A stretch of 64,000 nucleotides of DNA from Sipunculus nudus (GCA_026874595.1 CM049306.1:56107519-56171518); one strand, 5' to 3'. Numbered from the stretch's first letter, positions 1 to 13,475 are shown. Notes: generated by a model from the sequence alone, not told the origin. A program made the numbers and translations.

Positions 1-377
1 TGCAACCATGGACTTGTTTGAAAGTATGATAAGGTTTCCAAACACATTAGTTTAACGAGAACCCATATACAAATGAAGCATCTCTGATTCAACGCGACAG
101 AAGAAGATTGCTTCATTTCATTGAGTAAAAGGAAACCCGCTGGGTATGACAGTCACTCACAGGGCCGTAGCCTGAGCAAAGTCGGGGGGGGGGGGGGGCA
201 CTAAATTCTTTGTAAGAGCAAAGCATAACGAGGGGGGGGGGGGGGGGTAGCCACAGAGGAAATCCTTCCCCGCAGTGTGGACATTTTTTAAAATACATGC
301 TATAATTTGGCATTTCTGTGGGTATTTTTCTTAAATATAAGCTCTAAAAACGTATCTTGCATCTTGCTGCCTGTGTT
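1..377. other. Leading intergenic stretch with G tracts
   Basis: No gene is recognisable. Two long G tracts (about 184-198 and 231-247) flank a short segment with AAATTCTTTG. They look like the homopolymer tracts of the G/C-tract MITEs elsewhere in the window, but no terminal repeats can be placed. Confidence 0.5.
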
Positions 378-672
378 TTTTACCGGGCAATATAGGGGAT
401 GGTGGGTATATAATAACTATATATCCCCCCGATATTTGGCAAAGATGATCGTCAATATAATCATGCCCCCCCCCCCCCACTATTACGATAATAATATTTG
501 TGTATTCGGAATGAAACATATTAATAATTAGAAATATATATTTTGGTTCCATTTATGAGTTTATTAAATAATACTTTATTTTGTAAAACCTTATATCTAA
601 TTGTTATTTCTTTGAAATGTGTGATTAAGTATTTACATATATATGAAGTGTCATGCAGTCCCAAATAAATAA

Positions 673-736
<64 letters not shown>

Positions 737-808
737 GGGTATGTGCGTGTTTGTTTGAGTCTGCGGGTCATCCCCCCCCCCCTTACCCCCGGAAGATAAA
801 TTGACGCC
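378..808. mobile_element. G/C-tract MITE, GGCGTCAA family, copy 1
   Basis: The right end reads GATAAATTGACGCC (795-808), matching the right ends of the copies at 2025-2531 and 27609-28322. The interior shares with copy 2 the phrase TTTTGGTTCCATTTAT and a poly-C tract after ATCATG. An (AT)n microsatellite (about 677-732) has expanded inside. The left end is diverged (GGGCAATATAGGGG). There is no open reading frame of note, so it is non-autonomous. The superfamily is not assigned. Confidence 0.6.
677..732. repeat. (AT)n microsatellite
   Basis: Uninterrupted alternating AT of about 55 bp following AAAT repeats, inside the MITE copy at 378-808. Confidence 0.95.
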
Positions 809-1650
809 ACTGGTTTTTACATAAACCGGTCCAACAGTTTTCTACATTTTCTTTCCAACAAACTGCATGCATAGGTCGAAGGCTGAAGCCTCGCTCTCCT
901 TTTAGTTTTACTTAGAGTGGATTCTGCTTTTTGGGACAAGGGACAAGGAAGAGACGATCGTTATATTTGAACTCGAGTCGGACTTCGAACGAATATTAAT
1001 GGTTTGATTCAAAAACACATTAATTCCATTCATAACATCGGGTGTAGCCTGGCTCAATGAAAATTCATTTGACCAATACATGATTGATCCCGCTGAGGGA
1101 CAAAAGCTTGAGAAAATATACCCCTGCTTGCTTGAGGAGGTAACTTTTCAGGAAACAACCAGAAAAGTCAGTTCCTGATCGATTACCTGAGCTCGCAACT
1201 TTTTTGCTTCTCTTGCGATTGACATCGGCTCAGGAAGCAAGACGCGGTCATGGTAGGGATCAGTGAGTATTTAAATTCCGCCGAGCAGACGGAGCCCCAG
1301 GATGGCAGGAATCGAGACAGCCAGACCGGCCAGGTTAATTTATTATTTTCACAGACAGACTGTCTGCTGCCTTAAACAGTTCAATACATTAAGTGTTTTG
1401 ATGTCTGTATGGCATATTGTACCAGACAGAGCGCCAGACGCTGTCCCAGGGGATGTCTCAGATCTTATCGTCTGCTGGGAGCGCGCGCATAATTAGACTT
1501 GTTCCTCGCGACAGATTTTTACCCTTTGAGGTGTTTATCACCCAGAAAAACACAACGGGCTTTTTCGATACGAGGATTCTGTTACATGTGATTCGCAATA
1601 TATTTGTCATGTTGTATCATCATATCGACCAGACACAAATACTGTGGTTG
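809..1650. other. Intergenic, nothing recognised
   Basis: Unique-looking sequence. The part from about 1190 to 1500 is less AT-rich than its surroundings, but neither strand shows a convincing exon, tRNA or terminal repeat. Confidence 0.4.
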
Positions 1651-1654
1651 CCTT

Positions 1655-1985
1655 TTTATTCGCGAGGGTTTTAATTTGGCAATATTCGCGAATATGAAAA
1701 AAAATCGCGAATATTAAACCCTCGGAAATAAAATGCCTCATCAACTAAGATGAACAAGAGGGGATTAGTTATCCCACCTCTGGAAACAACATAATCAGAA
1801 AACTGATTTGTATTGAAACACGTGTTGAAATAAATAAAAATTGTTACACAGGTCATAAGTGAATGACTGAACTAGAAATGAGTGATATATTGTAGGATTT
1901 GTTCTAAATTAAAATCAATACAAATATATGTATACTATGTATACTGCTGTACTTAATGGAATAAGTTCAGGCTCGCGAAAATAAA
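1655..1985. repeat. Dispersed TTCGCGAA-type repeat
   Basis: Contains TATTCGCGAGGGTTTTAA, the palindrome ATATTCGCGAATAT, and at the far end GGCTCGCGAAAATAAAGCC followed by ACCAAAGTAACCTGT. The same phrases occur at 10134-10230 (TTTCGCGAATATCTCG, CTACCAAAGTATCCTGTC) and, decayed, at 9500-9820 and 54010-54100. It is a dispersed non-coding repeat; ends are uncertain. Confidence 0.55.
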
Positions 1986-2024
1986 GCCAACCAAAGTAAC
2001 CTGTAAGAAATCGAAGATGACAGG

Positions 2025-2531
2025 GGCGTCAATTTAGGGGGAATTGGAGTATATTTCCCCAATTTTTTCACCAGGATGATGGTCAATGTAATGACCCCCA
2101 CTATTCAGAGAATAATATTTATATATTGCAAATTTTATTAAATATATTGATAAATAAAATTATAGATTTTGGTTCCATTTATCAGTTTACAATTAAATAT
2201 GACATCGATACCTTGTTCAGAATTAACTTTTACTGGAAACATAATACCTTATTTTATAAAACCTTCTACTTAGTTGTAATATATTTGAAATGTGATAAAG
2301 TATATTTATTCGAAATGTGTCATACAGACGCTAAATAGTATAGGCCTATATATACTCGCGAGTTATTTTATAAAACCTTCTACTTAGTTGTAATATATTT
2401 GAAATGTGATAAAGTATATTTATTCGAAATGTGTCATACAGACGCTAAATAGTATAGGCCTATATATACTCGCGAGTCCCCCCCCCCCCCCCCCCCCCCC
2501 CACTTCCCACCCTAGAAGATAAATTTACGCC
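2025..2531. mobile_element. G/C-tract MITE, GGCGTCAA family, copy 2
   Basis: The left end GGCGTCAATTTAGGGG (from 2025) and the right end TAAATTTACGCC (to 2531) are imperfect inverted repeats. A C tract of about 25 bases (2477-2501) lies next to the right end. The interior carries a perfect 114-bp direct duplication (2249-2362 and 2363-2476), which must be recent. No coding capacity. Confidence 0.7.
2249..2476. repeat. Perfect 114-bp tandem duplication
   Basis: Bases 2249-2362 are repeated at 2363-2476 without a visible mismatch. Each unit ends ...GGCCTATATATACTCGCGAG. The second copy abuts the long C tract. Confidence 0.9.
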
Positions 2532-5500
2532 ATTGGAAGACGGTCGTTTTTAAATCATTGTTGGCAAATCAGAGTTTACCTGAGATGAAAAAAATAGCGT
2601 TTAAATGCCAGCTCAAAGGTTCCGTAAAATTACTGAATTAAATTACGAAAAGACTTCACACCGAGACAAAAATTGGCACAAATTGTTTTTTTTTTGTCCG
2701 TATTGGAATTCCGAATTCAACTTACGGTATCCAACATACTTCGTTTTTTATAATCCATCAGAAAAAAACGTATTCAATACCATATTCGATAATGCATTCG
2801 ATTCACAACTCATGTTTGTAGTAACAGCGTAAATGTTCCTCCTTTTGTGAATACATTGTCGAAATGGTATTCACCAATTAACGCGTGTTCACACTGCGTT
2901 GATGCGAATACCGTATTCATAAAACATGTATCGAAGCTACCGATGTATTTTCACCGGTGCGAGTCGAAACGCGAATAAATACGAGTGTAGTTGTGAAAGG
3001 ATTGTGGATTTAAAGGAAATCAAATGGATTTCGAAACCGAAATAAATGAATAAGGTTGATAAGTAAACACGGCTTCTAAGATTCTAATGGAAATTGGTTC
3101 AGTAGCATGCGCCTATCGAAGTCGAGACATGGGAGAAAGCATAACCTCCTTAGAGGTAATTAATTGAAGATATATTTTGTAAGAGTAAATACTGATAATA
3201 TATTATTGAGGTCGAGGCCACGAATGTGTGCTACAAAAACCAGACCAATATAAAGCCCACGTGGGTAGGAGTAAAGTTTATATCCACAGCAGGTTAATGC
3301 AGGTAAACACGGTCGCAGTTATTGAAGTGACAGACCCTAACGTACTAGCGGAAGGTGAGTAGGTGTGTCGGTCCGGTTAAACAAATATTTACTCCAGAAA
3401 TCGTTGAGAGTGGTTTACACGGTCTACAAGTGTGCCCAAGGTTCCCCGGGCTCAGGTTGTCTAAATAAATATTCATTCCTTCTCACCGTTTCGGCTAGTG
3501 TGTCTCAGGAAATTCGGTTTAGTCACCAGGTGTGAGAGGGATTTACACGGGTACGGGTATACCAGTAACGGTGAATGGATAATCCGTGGATCTCTTTTAT
3601 CGTGACAGGAGAAAAACACGGTACGTCATAAACATAAAGTACAATTTACGTGAGTCCATAAACTGCATGCAAGGTGAAAGGGATTCACCCGGTCGTGGTC
3701 CAGAAAATAGACTTGGAACAAAAACAAGCGAACCTGAGTCGGGACTCCATGAATCAAGCGATCGATCATTCCTGCAGGTTTAAGGTATGTACATAATGAT
3801 GCGGACGACCTGAACAATATACTCTCTCAATGCCTCAGTGGTGTCGGCCGCAAGTTTAGATATATAGTTTGGACGGGACTTGTATTCCAAGGAGGGCTGG
3901 AGTTGGATGTAGGTCCCATGAGTTTTAGTAAAATTGACCCAAACTGAACAACCACGTGCCACATATGGCATTAGTTTTTAGTTTATAAGATCTGCCAACA
4001 AACATCAAGATTATTATTGTTTTTTGTTTCTTTGGGTTTTTTTTTTTGATCGGCACACCGGGAAACGTCAAGGTGGTCCAGCCCGCCCCTGGTTGTAAAA
4101 ATACCAGCATATGTTTTCTCTCTAAGTACAAGGTATTTAAAATTAAATTATATAGATGGGTTACATTGAAATATTTAAAATCCTTTTTTTTTCTGGATAG
4201 ATTACAAGAAACATTTGATTACCATTTTGTAAATGACTGTCATTGTGACGTCATTTGTCGTTTGTACATCTGTTAGCCTACAAAGAACAGCCAATTGTAC
4301 TGACATCTGAGGGAAGAATTATGAAAGGATGCAGCCAAGTGTTGTGTGTAGTGCTGAATTGACATATTAATTGTAACCGAGATGTAACGTCGAAACGGTT
4401 CATGATCTGTTATTGCTAACAGCCTGAATATCATTTTGATGTTATGATTTTATATCGATGGCTGCTAAAGCGTAAACAGGCCGTAAGCAGGTAAAAGGGA
4501 CGGGTTCCACATGGGCCGAGTTCTCTCACTGGATACTCCGGCATAGTTTGTGATAGGTAACATTGCAATTGGCGCTTTGTGAAGTTTCCAAAATAATGTC
4601 AGAGATTCAGAATTTATAGGAAGTATGGAATATTACATCCCTACCCATATATGACGCACTTAGCATCGCTCCCAAACTTCAAGCGAAAATACATTCTGAG
4701 GTGTGACAACAGAGGAATCGCGTTATAAAATTATATGGATTAATAGTGCAACCATATATGGTTACGGCGGCTTGAAACGGTTTGGTTTGTAACAAGATAC
4801 TGCTGTCTTTATCAAGTAAAGAATATACATATTTTTGTTATAATATAAAAGGAACAATCTTCGGTGCCTAAATATTGCTCAAAATGTATCAAGAAAATAT
4901 CGTCAATACGTATCGTCTGTTGCTACGAGTTCACTTTAATTCGTATTGCACATCACTGCAGGTTAACGGACACTCAGTGGTATTCATGTTTATATTTATA
5001 TGTTGTTTCGATATCCCCCGAAGTCATTTTGCGAGGTTATGTAATATATGTATGTAACAAAAGTACCTTGTAAATACCCGACATAAAATCCATGTGTATG
5101 CTGAAAAAGTGAATGTACGAGCGATGATTCAAATCATATTTCGTTGGTATTCAAACACGGCGCTACACATGCAGTGGAGGAAAACCGATATCGGGCATTT
5201 TAGCGGAAAATACTGGAGCAATGTGTTGCAATAAATGTAAGCTTAAAGCCTTCGCAGCCGGATCTAATTTACCCCCTGCGTTATTGTATTGTCATTCAAC
5301 AACGTAAATGACAGCAATGCTTTTTGAATCACGGGCAACATATGCCAGTGTTTTATAAGGATCGACTTGCCCAGACTAGAAAATATCAGTAACGGGTCTC
5401 GTTTTAATCCTTTGTTCTTTTTCAGAAATCCATACCATGTTAATTTGTCTGACCTGCCAATGCTATTTGAGACAAGCTGATAAACATTTGCAAATATCAT

Positions 5501-5799
5501 TCGATAAAACATAGCAGGATCACTAATATTAAAGGGACGGAAGCATTTAGTTGAACTATACACTGCACCAATGCTCCTCATAATATGGGAGACAGGGTCA
5601 ACACTGTTTAGATTCTGAAAAAGTATATATACGCAGATCATGCAATCGTTTATCTTGATAATTAATTTCCTGGTTCTATAGTTTATAATTTATTAGTTTT
5701 ACAAATTATTTATTTTCTATGTATATTTAGATTATTAATTTCTATAGATTTATTGTAATTATCTATAGATAATTAATTTCTTATGTGTATGTACATATA
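2532..5799. other. Intergenic, no gene recognised
   Basis: Between 3300 and 3700 the word TTTACACGGT or close variants recurs about every 70-130 bp (near 3302, 3413, 3541, 3612, 3682), perhaps an old tandem repeat. Poly-T and AT-rich stretches make up much of the rest. One longer reading frame on the - strand (5641-5264) is described separately. Confidence 0.4.
5264..5641 (-). other. Unrecognised 125-codon open reading frame
   Basis: An open frame of 125 codons on the - strand, long for DNA this AT-rich. It contains segments such as FNISDPAMFYRMIFANVYQL and DKLTWYGFLKKNKGLKRD. I recognise no family. No clear splice sites or polyadenylation context supports it, and it has no visible paralogue in the window. 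It may be chance or a decayed transposon fragment. Confidence 0.15.
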
Positions 5800-6290
<491 letters not shown>

Positions 6291-7420
6291 CGGATTGAGA
6301 TTAAATGTCATTACACAGACACTGCATTAGGACAACCAGCGGTATAACAATGTGAGTATACTCTCCATATATGGTGGCAAGTAGACGTATATCACCAAAA
6401 TTTATAGCGGAATAACATTTTTTACCTCAGCATATCCACAGATGTTTTATTGTTCCACCCATACGGTGACTACGTCATGGTTCACCCTTATTGGCAGCCT
6501 TTTACAACCTCCAAATTAGCGGTTCTCATTTGCAACACATGACTATTTTAATTTCATATACTCACGAAAAACAACGCCTTTTTAAAATCTTTAATTAGTG
6601 GCGAGGCATACTATTTTCCCATTAGGTCGTTACTACGTTAGTCTGTTATCATTTTTCCCAAATTCTGGGGAGGGTTAATTATTTCAAACAGTTCTATACC
6701 ATAAGATAGGGTTATTTCCTTGTTTGTGGGGAGAGGCAGCGATTCGTTAGCATTAGGGCCCGTCTTTGCTCTGCAGCTTACCTGCACATATGAACCCTAT
6801 AACAGTGCGTAAAATTCGGGGAAATGTTATCAGGATTCTGGCAGAGGGACCAATGTAGTCTCCGGCTACTGCTCTAATTTTTTAAATATATAATGAAGTA
6901 TTTTTAAACAGAGAATACAAGATTTGCTGTTTGTCTGATATCGAGATGAGATACGGTGTATGTTTAACATCAGATAGATGAACAAGAAAAGCACTGTTAA
7001 TTCAATCGCTTCCTCATGTAAACCAACAGAGAATCCCAACTCATCCAAATATAAATGAATTCACGGGAACACAGGTACGTGTATTTTATCTCTACATAAA
7101 AAGCAGGATAGATATTTAAACTACATTGAGGCTGTTTCGACTGTCTATGTTTCAGTTTCTTTATACATTTGAACTGTTGAAATAAAGGAATGGAAAAAAA
7201 TTTATTGCAGATTTACGTTTAACATTCTATATGCATTTCCTAATTATCCGTTTGAAGTAACGAATTTCTTATAGAGCAGTGCACAGGCAAAGTTTTGACC
7301 AACTATTACCCCTTAAATTTTTACCAACTATCCCTTGAGGTTTGACCGATGTTTAGCCTTGCAATGTCACATATAAGCCAAGACCAAAATGGGCAAACAC
7401 CGGCGATGTCGGAGTTCAAC
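6291..7420. other. Intergenic, nothing recognised
   Basis: AT-rich unique sequence. I see no exon, RNA gene or terminal repeat. Confidence 0.4.
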
Positions 7421-7560
7421 CTCACCACAAAGTTCTCAACCTCTCCTCAAAGTTCTCAACCTCTCCTCAAAGTTCTCAACCTCTCCTCAAAGTTCTCAAC
7501 CTCTCCAACAAGATTCTCAAACTCTCCACAAAGTTCTTTACCACTCCACAAATTTCTTTA
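7421..7560. repeat. 20-bp minisatellite
   Basis: The unit AACCTCTCCTCAAAGTTCTC is repeated head to tail. About four copies are near perfect and the rest degenerate toward 7560. Reading frames through it are repeat artefacts, since nothing outside the array supports them. Confidence 0.9.
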
Positions 7561-7882
7561 ATGTATCCGCAACTTTAGTGTCGGAAACATCAGACGAATA
7601 AAAGGGCAAATGTAAGGACCAAACCAAATATTTAGCTGACCGTGGATACAGGATTTAAAAGGAAGTTTAATCTTATAAGGACAGACAGGGGGAGGGGTAG
7701 GAGTTTTATGAAGTACCAATATGTAAATTGTAAAACTAAGTGTGGCCTGATATAAAATGTTGCATATTTACTTCATCTTAATCGTAAGATTTATTTTCAA
7801 AGTTCTGCGTGACTTGATTCTGTATGTTGTTTCTCTGTTTTAAGTATGTTTCACATAGGTCAACTTGGTATACTAATTGGTT

Positions 7883-7912
7883 TATATATATATATATATA
7901 CATTACATATAT

Positions 7913-7962
<50 letters not shown>
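7883..7962. repeat. (AT)n microsatellite
   Basis: Alternating AT, interrupted once by CATTAC and once by AA, about 80 bp. Confidence 0.95.
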
Positions 7963-7964
<2 letters not shown>

Positions 7965-9040
7965 TGTGCTTTTTGTCCGTATCGAGTCAGCATTTGGGAA
8001 ACAGACCAGTTCTCCTTATAGATCCTTCCTTCCAAGTTAGTGATTCCAATTAAGGGTTTAATTATGTCACAAAATGTGTTTTCCCCGATCAGGCCTCACA
8101 GTGAGGAAGCAACACCTCATGTGAAACCCACGTTGTAACCTTTTTTCAGCAGTGGTCTGTAGCTATAGACACAAAACAGGAAGTAAACAGTGGTAAAATG
8201 ATGCAGTCGAACCCATTATTGATCATGATATGATAAGTAACTGGATGTCGTTGTTGTAAAATATTACCGGATTATATTGTCTATATTAAGAACACTGTGT
8301 TCTATCATTATCTAAATAAATATCCCTATATACCAAATTCCTCTTAAAAATAAATAAAATTGTCAGCACATGTTTACATCAGCAAATTCTTGATATTTCA
8401 CACCCTGAAATAAATAAAAATCTGTGAATTTTCTAAAAAAAAGATGAATACCAGAAATTCTTGGGTGAATAAGGAAATGCAGTGAATAAGGAAATGCACC
8501 TATTCTCTGAAAGTGTACGGAGATCGGGTTTTTCTTATTTAACACATTCAGTGTTTCAAGACACGATAATATTATAGCATTATCCTTAAACTTGTCTTCT
8601 TTATATTACTTCTATGATGTACACAAGATCTGGAGTGTTGTCTCTGTTTATATCTGCGTCATTTATAATTGATATCTACCTTGTGATTTACAGAATAAAC
8701 ACCATATATTCTCTGTTTGCACAACCACACAATGTTACAGCGAAACCGTTTACACCATTTGTCACCTTTACCATATAATTTTTTCCCCGGAATTATACGT
8801 TACACTGACTATTTTACACAAACCTTCAACACACACGTGATGTACTTTGGACATTCCCAAAATATGTGCAACTGGTTAATTTTGTAAAAGTATTGTCGCA
8901 GCTTTGGTAAAAAAAATGGCTGAATAAAAGATCCCATTCCGTATGAATCTTATAAACGGAATTCCTTCAGTCACTGATTGTTAATGTTATTGAGCGCTTG
9001 ATTTAGGTTTGGCATCCCAGGGGTTACCTTGAAGAACAAG
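7963..9040. other. Intergenic, nothing recognised
   Basis: AT-rich unique sequence. A short local duplication of GAATAAGGAAATGCA lies near 8467-8497. No genes. Confidence 0.4.
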
Positions 9041-9262
9041 CCAGCTTTTGTGGTTCACGGGTAGAACACAGGAATAAAAGCCGGGAGGTCGTGAGTTCTA
9101 ATCTCAGCCGAGGCTGGGAGTTTTTGTACGGTCGGCCCCGCCCAAGGTGAGCGCTCTGCAGGCTTAATGGGAAGGCAGTGCCCCACAGCCGTGTATCACT
9201 CACAAACGAAAGCGTCTTACGGGTTTTCCTCGGTGTTATGACCCAGCAATGGGGTTGATTAC
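9041..9262 (+). mobile_element. tRNA-derived SINE, copy A
   Basis: The head resembles a tRNA with pol III boxes: an A-box-like GTGGTTCACGGGTAGA, and a B-box-like GTGAGTTCTAATCTCAGCC about 40 bp on. The body shares GTCGGCCCCG, GAGCGCTCTGCAGG.TTAATGG and CGGTGTTATGACCCAGCAATGGGG with the copy at 18786-18995 (other strand). Related, more decayed copies are at 62165-62355 and 63770-63990. CpGs are largely retained here, unlike the two APPL-region copies. Confidence 0.8.
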
Positions 9263-9413
9263 ACACCCAGGTCCGGCATGTGAGGTAGACACCGGGTAGG
9301 GGTGACACCAGGATACAAAAAATAATATGACAGGAATCGAGTGCTACCGCCCCGTTACGTAGTCCCAAACCGAATTGGAACTCTGCAGATATACAGACTT
9401 AAATTAAGAATTA

Positions 9414-9820
9414 GATAAGAGAGCATAAATAATGAAGGCGGTTACCTCCAACAAAAAAAGGTATGCAAACGGCTGCCTGTGCTTATCACATACTGTGGTT
9501 GACTTCATATTCGTGAGGCTAAATATTCACGATTTTCACTTCTTTAGAAAAGAGAGCATAAAAAAATGGAGGCGGTTACCTCCAACAACAAAAAAAATGA
9601 TATGCAAATGGCTGCCTGTGCTTATCACATACTGTGATGAACTTCATATTCGTGAGGCTAAATATTCACGATTTTCACTTCTTTAGATAAGAGAGCATAA
9701 AAAATGGAGGCGGTTACCTCCAATAACAAAAAATGATATGCAAATGGCTGCCTGTGCTTATCACATACCGTGACAGACTTCATATTCGTGAGGCTAAATA
9801 TTCACGATTTTCACTTCTTC
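9414..9820. repeat. Triplicated ~135-bp tandem unit
   Basis: Three head-to-tail copies start at about 9414, 9545 and 9685 with AGA(T/A)AAGAGAGCATA. Each contains GGCGGTTACCTCCAA, an A tract, GGCTGCCTGTGCTTATCACA and TTCATATTCGTGAGGCTAAA. The last part is a decayed member of the TTCGCGAA dispersed repeat. Small reading frames here are repeat artefacts. Confidence 0.9.
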
Positions 9821-12483
9821 ATTGTATTTCGTGTGGTTTCCATTTTCGCGATTTACAATACAGTATACAACGTAAGTAATCATTATTATATCAGTTACCT
9901 AATATGTACGCAAAATCATGAAAAATGCACGAGGAGCTGATGGAATATCGTACAGTTGGAAACTGTTCATGCAATGGTGGCAGATATACAGAGCTTTGAT
10001 ATTAATTAAATTACCAGTCTTTGAATTACGGGTAACATTAATTGTATGCTTATATTGACACTACCGGCACAATATACCAGACATGTCATTGATTCTATAT
10101 AATAAATTCTTGTTCACCTGTGCAGATGTGTCGTCTTATTCACGAAGTTTTTATTTTCGCGATAATTTCCCTTTCGCGAATATCTCGAATTTGAAACCCT
10201 CGCGAACAAGCCTACCAAAGTATCCTGTCATCCAAAGTGTCCTGAATTGTGACGTAACCGCAAGCGTCCTCTTTTTTTCAAACCGGGGAAGTGCGGTGTC
10301 AACAGTCTTCGACTTCTACATGATGTATATGACTGAGTTAAGGGAATGAGTAAAAACTTCATGACCTCACTGTAATTTTTTTTTAGTATCGAGCGCGCGA
10401 TGAACTCCATATATTTTTTCTTATCTTTTTAGGGATACAAATGAGTAAAACGCATTCATGCAATATTCAGTAATAATATTCATTCATATAATATTCAGGT
10501 GTTATTTGTACTGACTATATAAACATTTAATCGAAAAGCCGTCAGTAAATTTAGTCGCTGACAATAATAAAACTTCCCTCTCTCATACAATCAATATTTG
10601 TCAAACAGTATGGTATGATGTTTAACTGTTAGGACAAGCGTGGTCTATGGAACTCTGTACCATGATTAAATTATTCAAAACTTGTTTCATTTTTATAACT
10701 CCCATAACAATGTACCTTTTCATGTGGCCTGTTGCCTGTTTTAAATTCATATTACGGTAGGATCAACATGATAATAAACGGAAAATGGTAATTTTGTGGA
10801 TTTGTATTAATCCCACGCTAAAATATTATTCCATTTCCACGAAATGTATAATAATATAGTCAGTGGGCGTGTTAATCATGAAGCGCGAGTTAAGCTTATC
10901 TATTAGTGATGCAATTCAAATTGATAAACAAATATATTTGACAGTATGCTTCCCGCTTTCCCGTGAAAATTATGATTATTTTTTTTTTTTAGCTCTTGCA
11001 TAGTTATATTAGTTATTAGGCTTCCGCATGGAAAAAAATAATAATGGAATAATTACTCTGTTCGAAAAATCAGTACAATTCACACCTCAGATATGTATTT
11101 CCCAACTTTATGGTAACAATCCTTTCAATTTTGGAGTAAAAAGGTAAAATGTCAACATCACAGGTCAGCGTGATGGAGAGCCAGATGGTAGAAAAAGGGA
11201 GTTCCACCTTAACATCAGAAGAGTTCCGACTGGGAAATACTAGCGGAGACCTGAAATGAGGTCACTGTGACCTACATTCTCTTCATCACAGAGTTAAAAA
11301 AACAGTCTTGACCACCATGGAAGGTGGTCCTCCATGGTAAAAGTAATACATACCGGATCATAATTCCACTTTGGATTGATCAATTTTATTTAAACCTTAA
11401 ATGGGTCACTGTGACCTATATTCTCCGAGTCATTAAGTTAAAACAGTTTTGTTCACCTTTCTTACCATAAGATTCGGTGTATTTATTGATCCTGAAGAAC
11501 TATAACTATATGGATTAAAATACTGACTGAAGCTGTAACTTATCTGAGAGGTAGCTTAATTAATAATGTAATGGAATAGTAACTAAGTTTTATAGACATC
11601 AGCATAAGAGAAGTTATTTATAAATAATTCCTAGGTAGGAACTTAGTTACTGGGTTAATTAAACCTAAATATTATCCTAAAATAGCATTCATTCGAATAA
11701 TATCTTGACTTGTAGTAGTAACTGAATAGTAACTAAAGCGTACACTATCTCTAGTAATACTGTGGTGAAAGTGTTACATATTTTTATGACTTCTTTAAGT
11801 TTGACCCTGGCTTATTGTGATATACCTGATGTAATTAATATTGAAAATGTATAGTATAAAGTGTATAAATGGAGTTAAGGAATACCTTATTAGTCGCTGG
11901 GGTTTTAGTGGACCTAACGCTGCCCCTCAGTGCATTATTTTTCTGATTCTTCCTCCTGTAACACTACTTGGATGCGGATATAACCATCAGTTTGATACAT
12001 CACGCACGCTAACTCCAGATTTCTGTGATTTAATCGTTCACTTCCCAATCTTTTTATATAACAGCTGGGGACTTTTATCACTGAGACAAGTTATTGTTTT
12101 AAAGAAAACACAAGCTGGTCGCCATTGTGGGCGCAAGAAAATGGTCCATGCACTTTTTATAAATTTGCACAAAATGTGCAGGGACACATTTACTCAGAAA
12201 TAGTCTGACAACGTACTGGGATTGCCCTATACATCGAAATGCTCTCCAGATTATATAGAAGTATTCAGCCACGGCCAGTGTAAACTATGAATTAACTCTA
12301 TGCCCACTTACCATTAAGGTCCACACAACGTGCTTCGAACGGAAGGCCGGTAAATATTTGACGTTTCTCGTATATTTGGGTATTTAGGACATTGATTGAT
12401 ATACAGGGTATACAAGACGACCCGTCTAGTCGAGCGGATGAAGTACTGACTATACACATTCGGGGGCGGACTGGGCTGGCAAG
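9821..12483. other. Intergenic, one dispersed repeat, no gene recognised
   Basis: Near 10134-10230 lies another TTCGCGAA-type repeat. An open frame of about 120 codons starts near 11841 (+). It contains PQCIIFLILPPVTLLGCG but matches no family I know and shows no gene context. A short local repeat (GGTCACTGTGACCTA at about 11261 and 11404) is a partial palindrome. Confidence 0.4.
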
Positions 12484-13172
12484 CTACGCTCTTTACACAG
12501 CGCTTTAATTATAGGCCTACTGCGTATATGGTAAGCGCTGTTTGTTATGACCTCGTATCCTGAATTGCTATACCAGAGGGGAGCACTGTATTTTTGTCCA
12601 ATCAGATGAAACCTTGTGCTGGAAGACACGGCCAAGCGAGGAATACACGGAGCCAATCATGTTCATTTCGTTTTGAGTGACAGCTCATCGTCCCGGTAAC
12701 CGTCTGAACAGGCCACAGGCTCAGAGAGAATTGCCCCTGAAGTGGTTTGCTTAGGGCCTTGGGCACATAGGATGCCCGGCCGGTGAGTTGTTATTCAAAC
12801 GAAACGTAACAACAAAGGCTGCGTGCACACCTCGCTGGCTGGTTTCAGTTCTGCAGACAACAGATACATAGCTACGCTCACACAGTCATAATGTCATAAT
12901 CGAATCGGTCGATGATGCGAGAATGCAGAGGGAGCAATTAAAATTCGACCGTAAACTCTGTAAACGGCGCTTGAAGCGCAGCTATGGGCGGAGCAAGGAT
13001 GCCTGTCGAGTGTTTGTTTATTGGCATCTGGTTGGTTGCTTGTCACATCACACGCACATGTTTTTCAGCGGACAACGAACCGCCATCTGGTGTCTAAATA
13101 TATCATAAACAGTCAAAGCTGGCAGCGTGAAAATCAGTTGCTCCTTTAGAAGCGTAAGATTTCCGCTGCCTC
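12484..13172. repeat. ~690-bp dispersed repeat, intact copy
   Basis: This segment recurs in inverted orientation in two pieces at 60303-60871 and 57459-57564, with high but imperfect identity. The pieces are separated there by an inserted element. It carries CCAAT/ATTGG words (for example near 12598 and 12650) and is relatively CpG-rich. Inverted ends are not obvious: TACGCTCTT at the left only weakly matches CTTACGCTTCT inverted at the right. Short open frames in both copies follow from DNA identity and are not evidence of genes. Class unknown. Confidence 0.8.
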
Positions 13173-13231
13173 GGGAGCGTACTGGCAAGCAGGCTTTGGA
13201 AATTTGAGTGAAAGCGATCCAAATTTCTTAC

Positions 13232-13475
13232 CATCGGCGTCAATATTTAGTTCATGTCATCGTCCCACAGGCAACAATATAATATTCATGTCTTCGGCCC
13301 ACAGGCATATATATTTAGTTAATGTCAACGGCCCACAGGCATCAATATTTAGTACATGTCATCGGCCCACAGGCATCAATATTTTAGTTCATGTCATCAG
13401 ATCACAGGCATCAATATTTAGTTCATGTTTTCGGCCAATAGGCATTAAGATATTGCTTATGCCATTAGCCCACCG
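13232..13475. repeat. ~34-bp minisatellite
   Basis: About seven degenerate copies of a unit built on GGCATCAATATTTAGTTCAT followed by GTCATCGGCCCACA. The continuous open frame across it arises from the repetition. Confidence 0.85.

Noticed and set aside
9041-9110. Possible tRNA gene
   Set aside because: A and B boxes are present, but the cloverleaf is not completed and the body matches dispersed SINE copies.
11841-12203. 120-codon open frame
   Set aside because: Unrecognised and without gene context. Not claimed as a gene.
12923-13108. Open frame with Arg/Lys-rich start, also seen near 60400
   Set aside because: Similarity of the two frames follows from the DNA identity of the dispersed repeat; both are short and end in different sequence.
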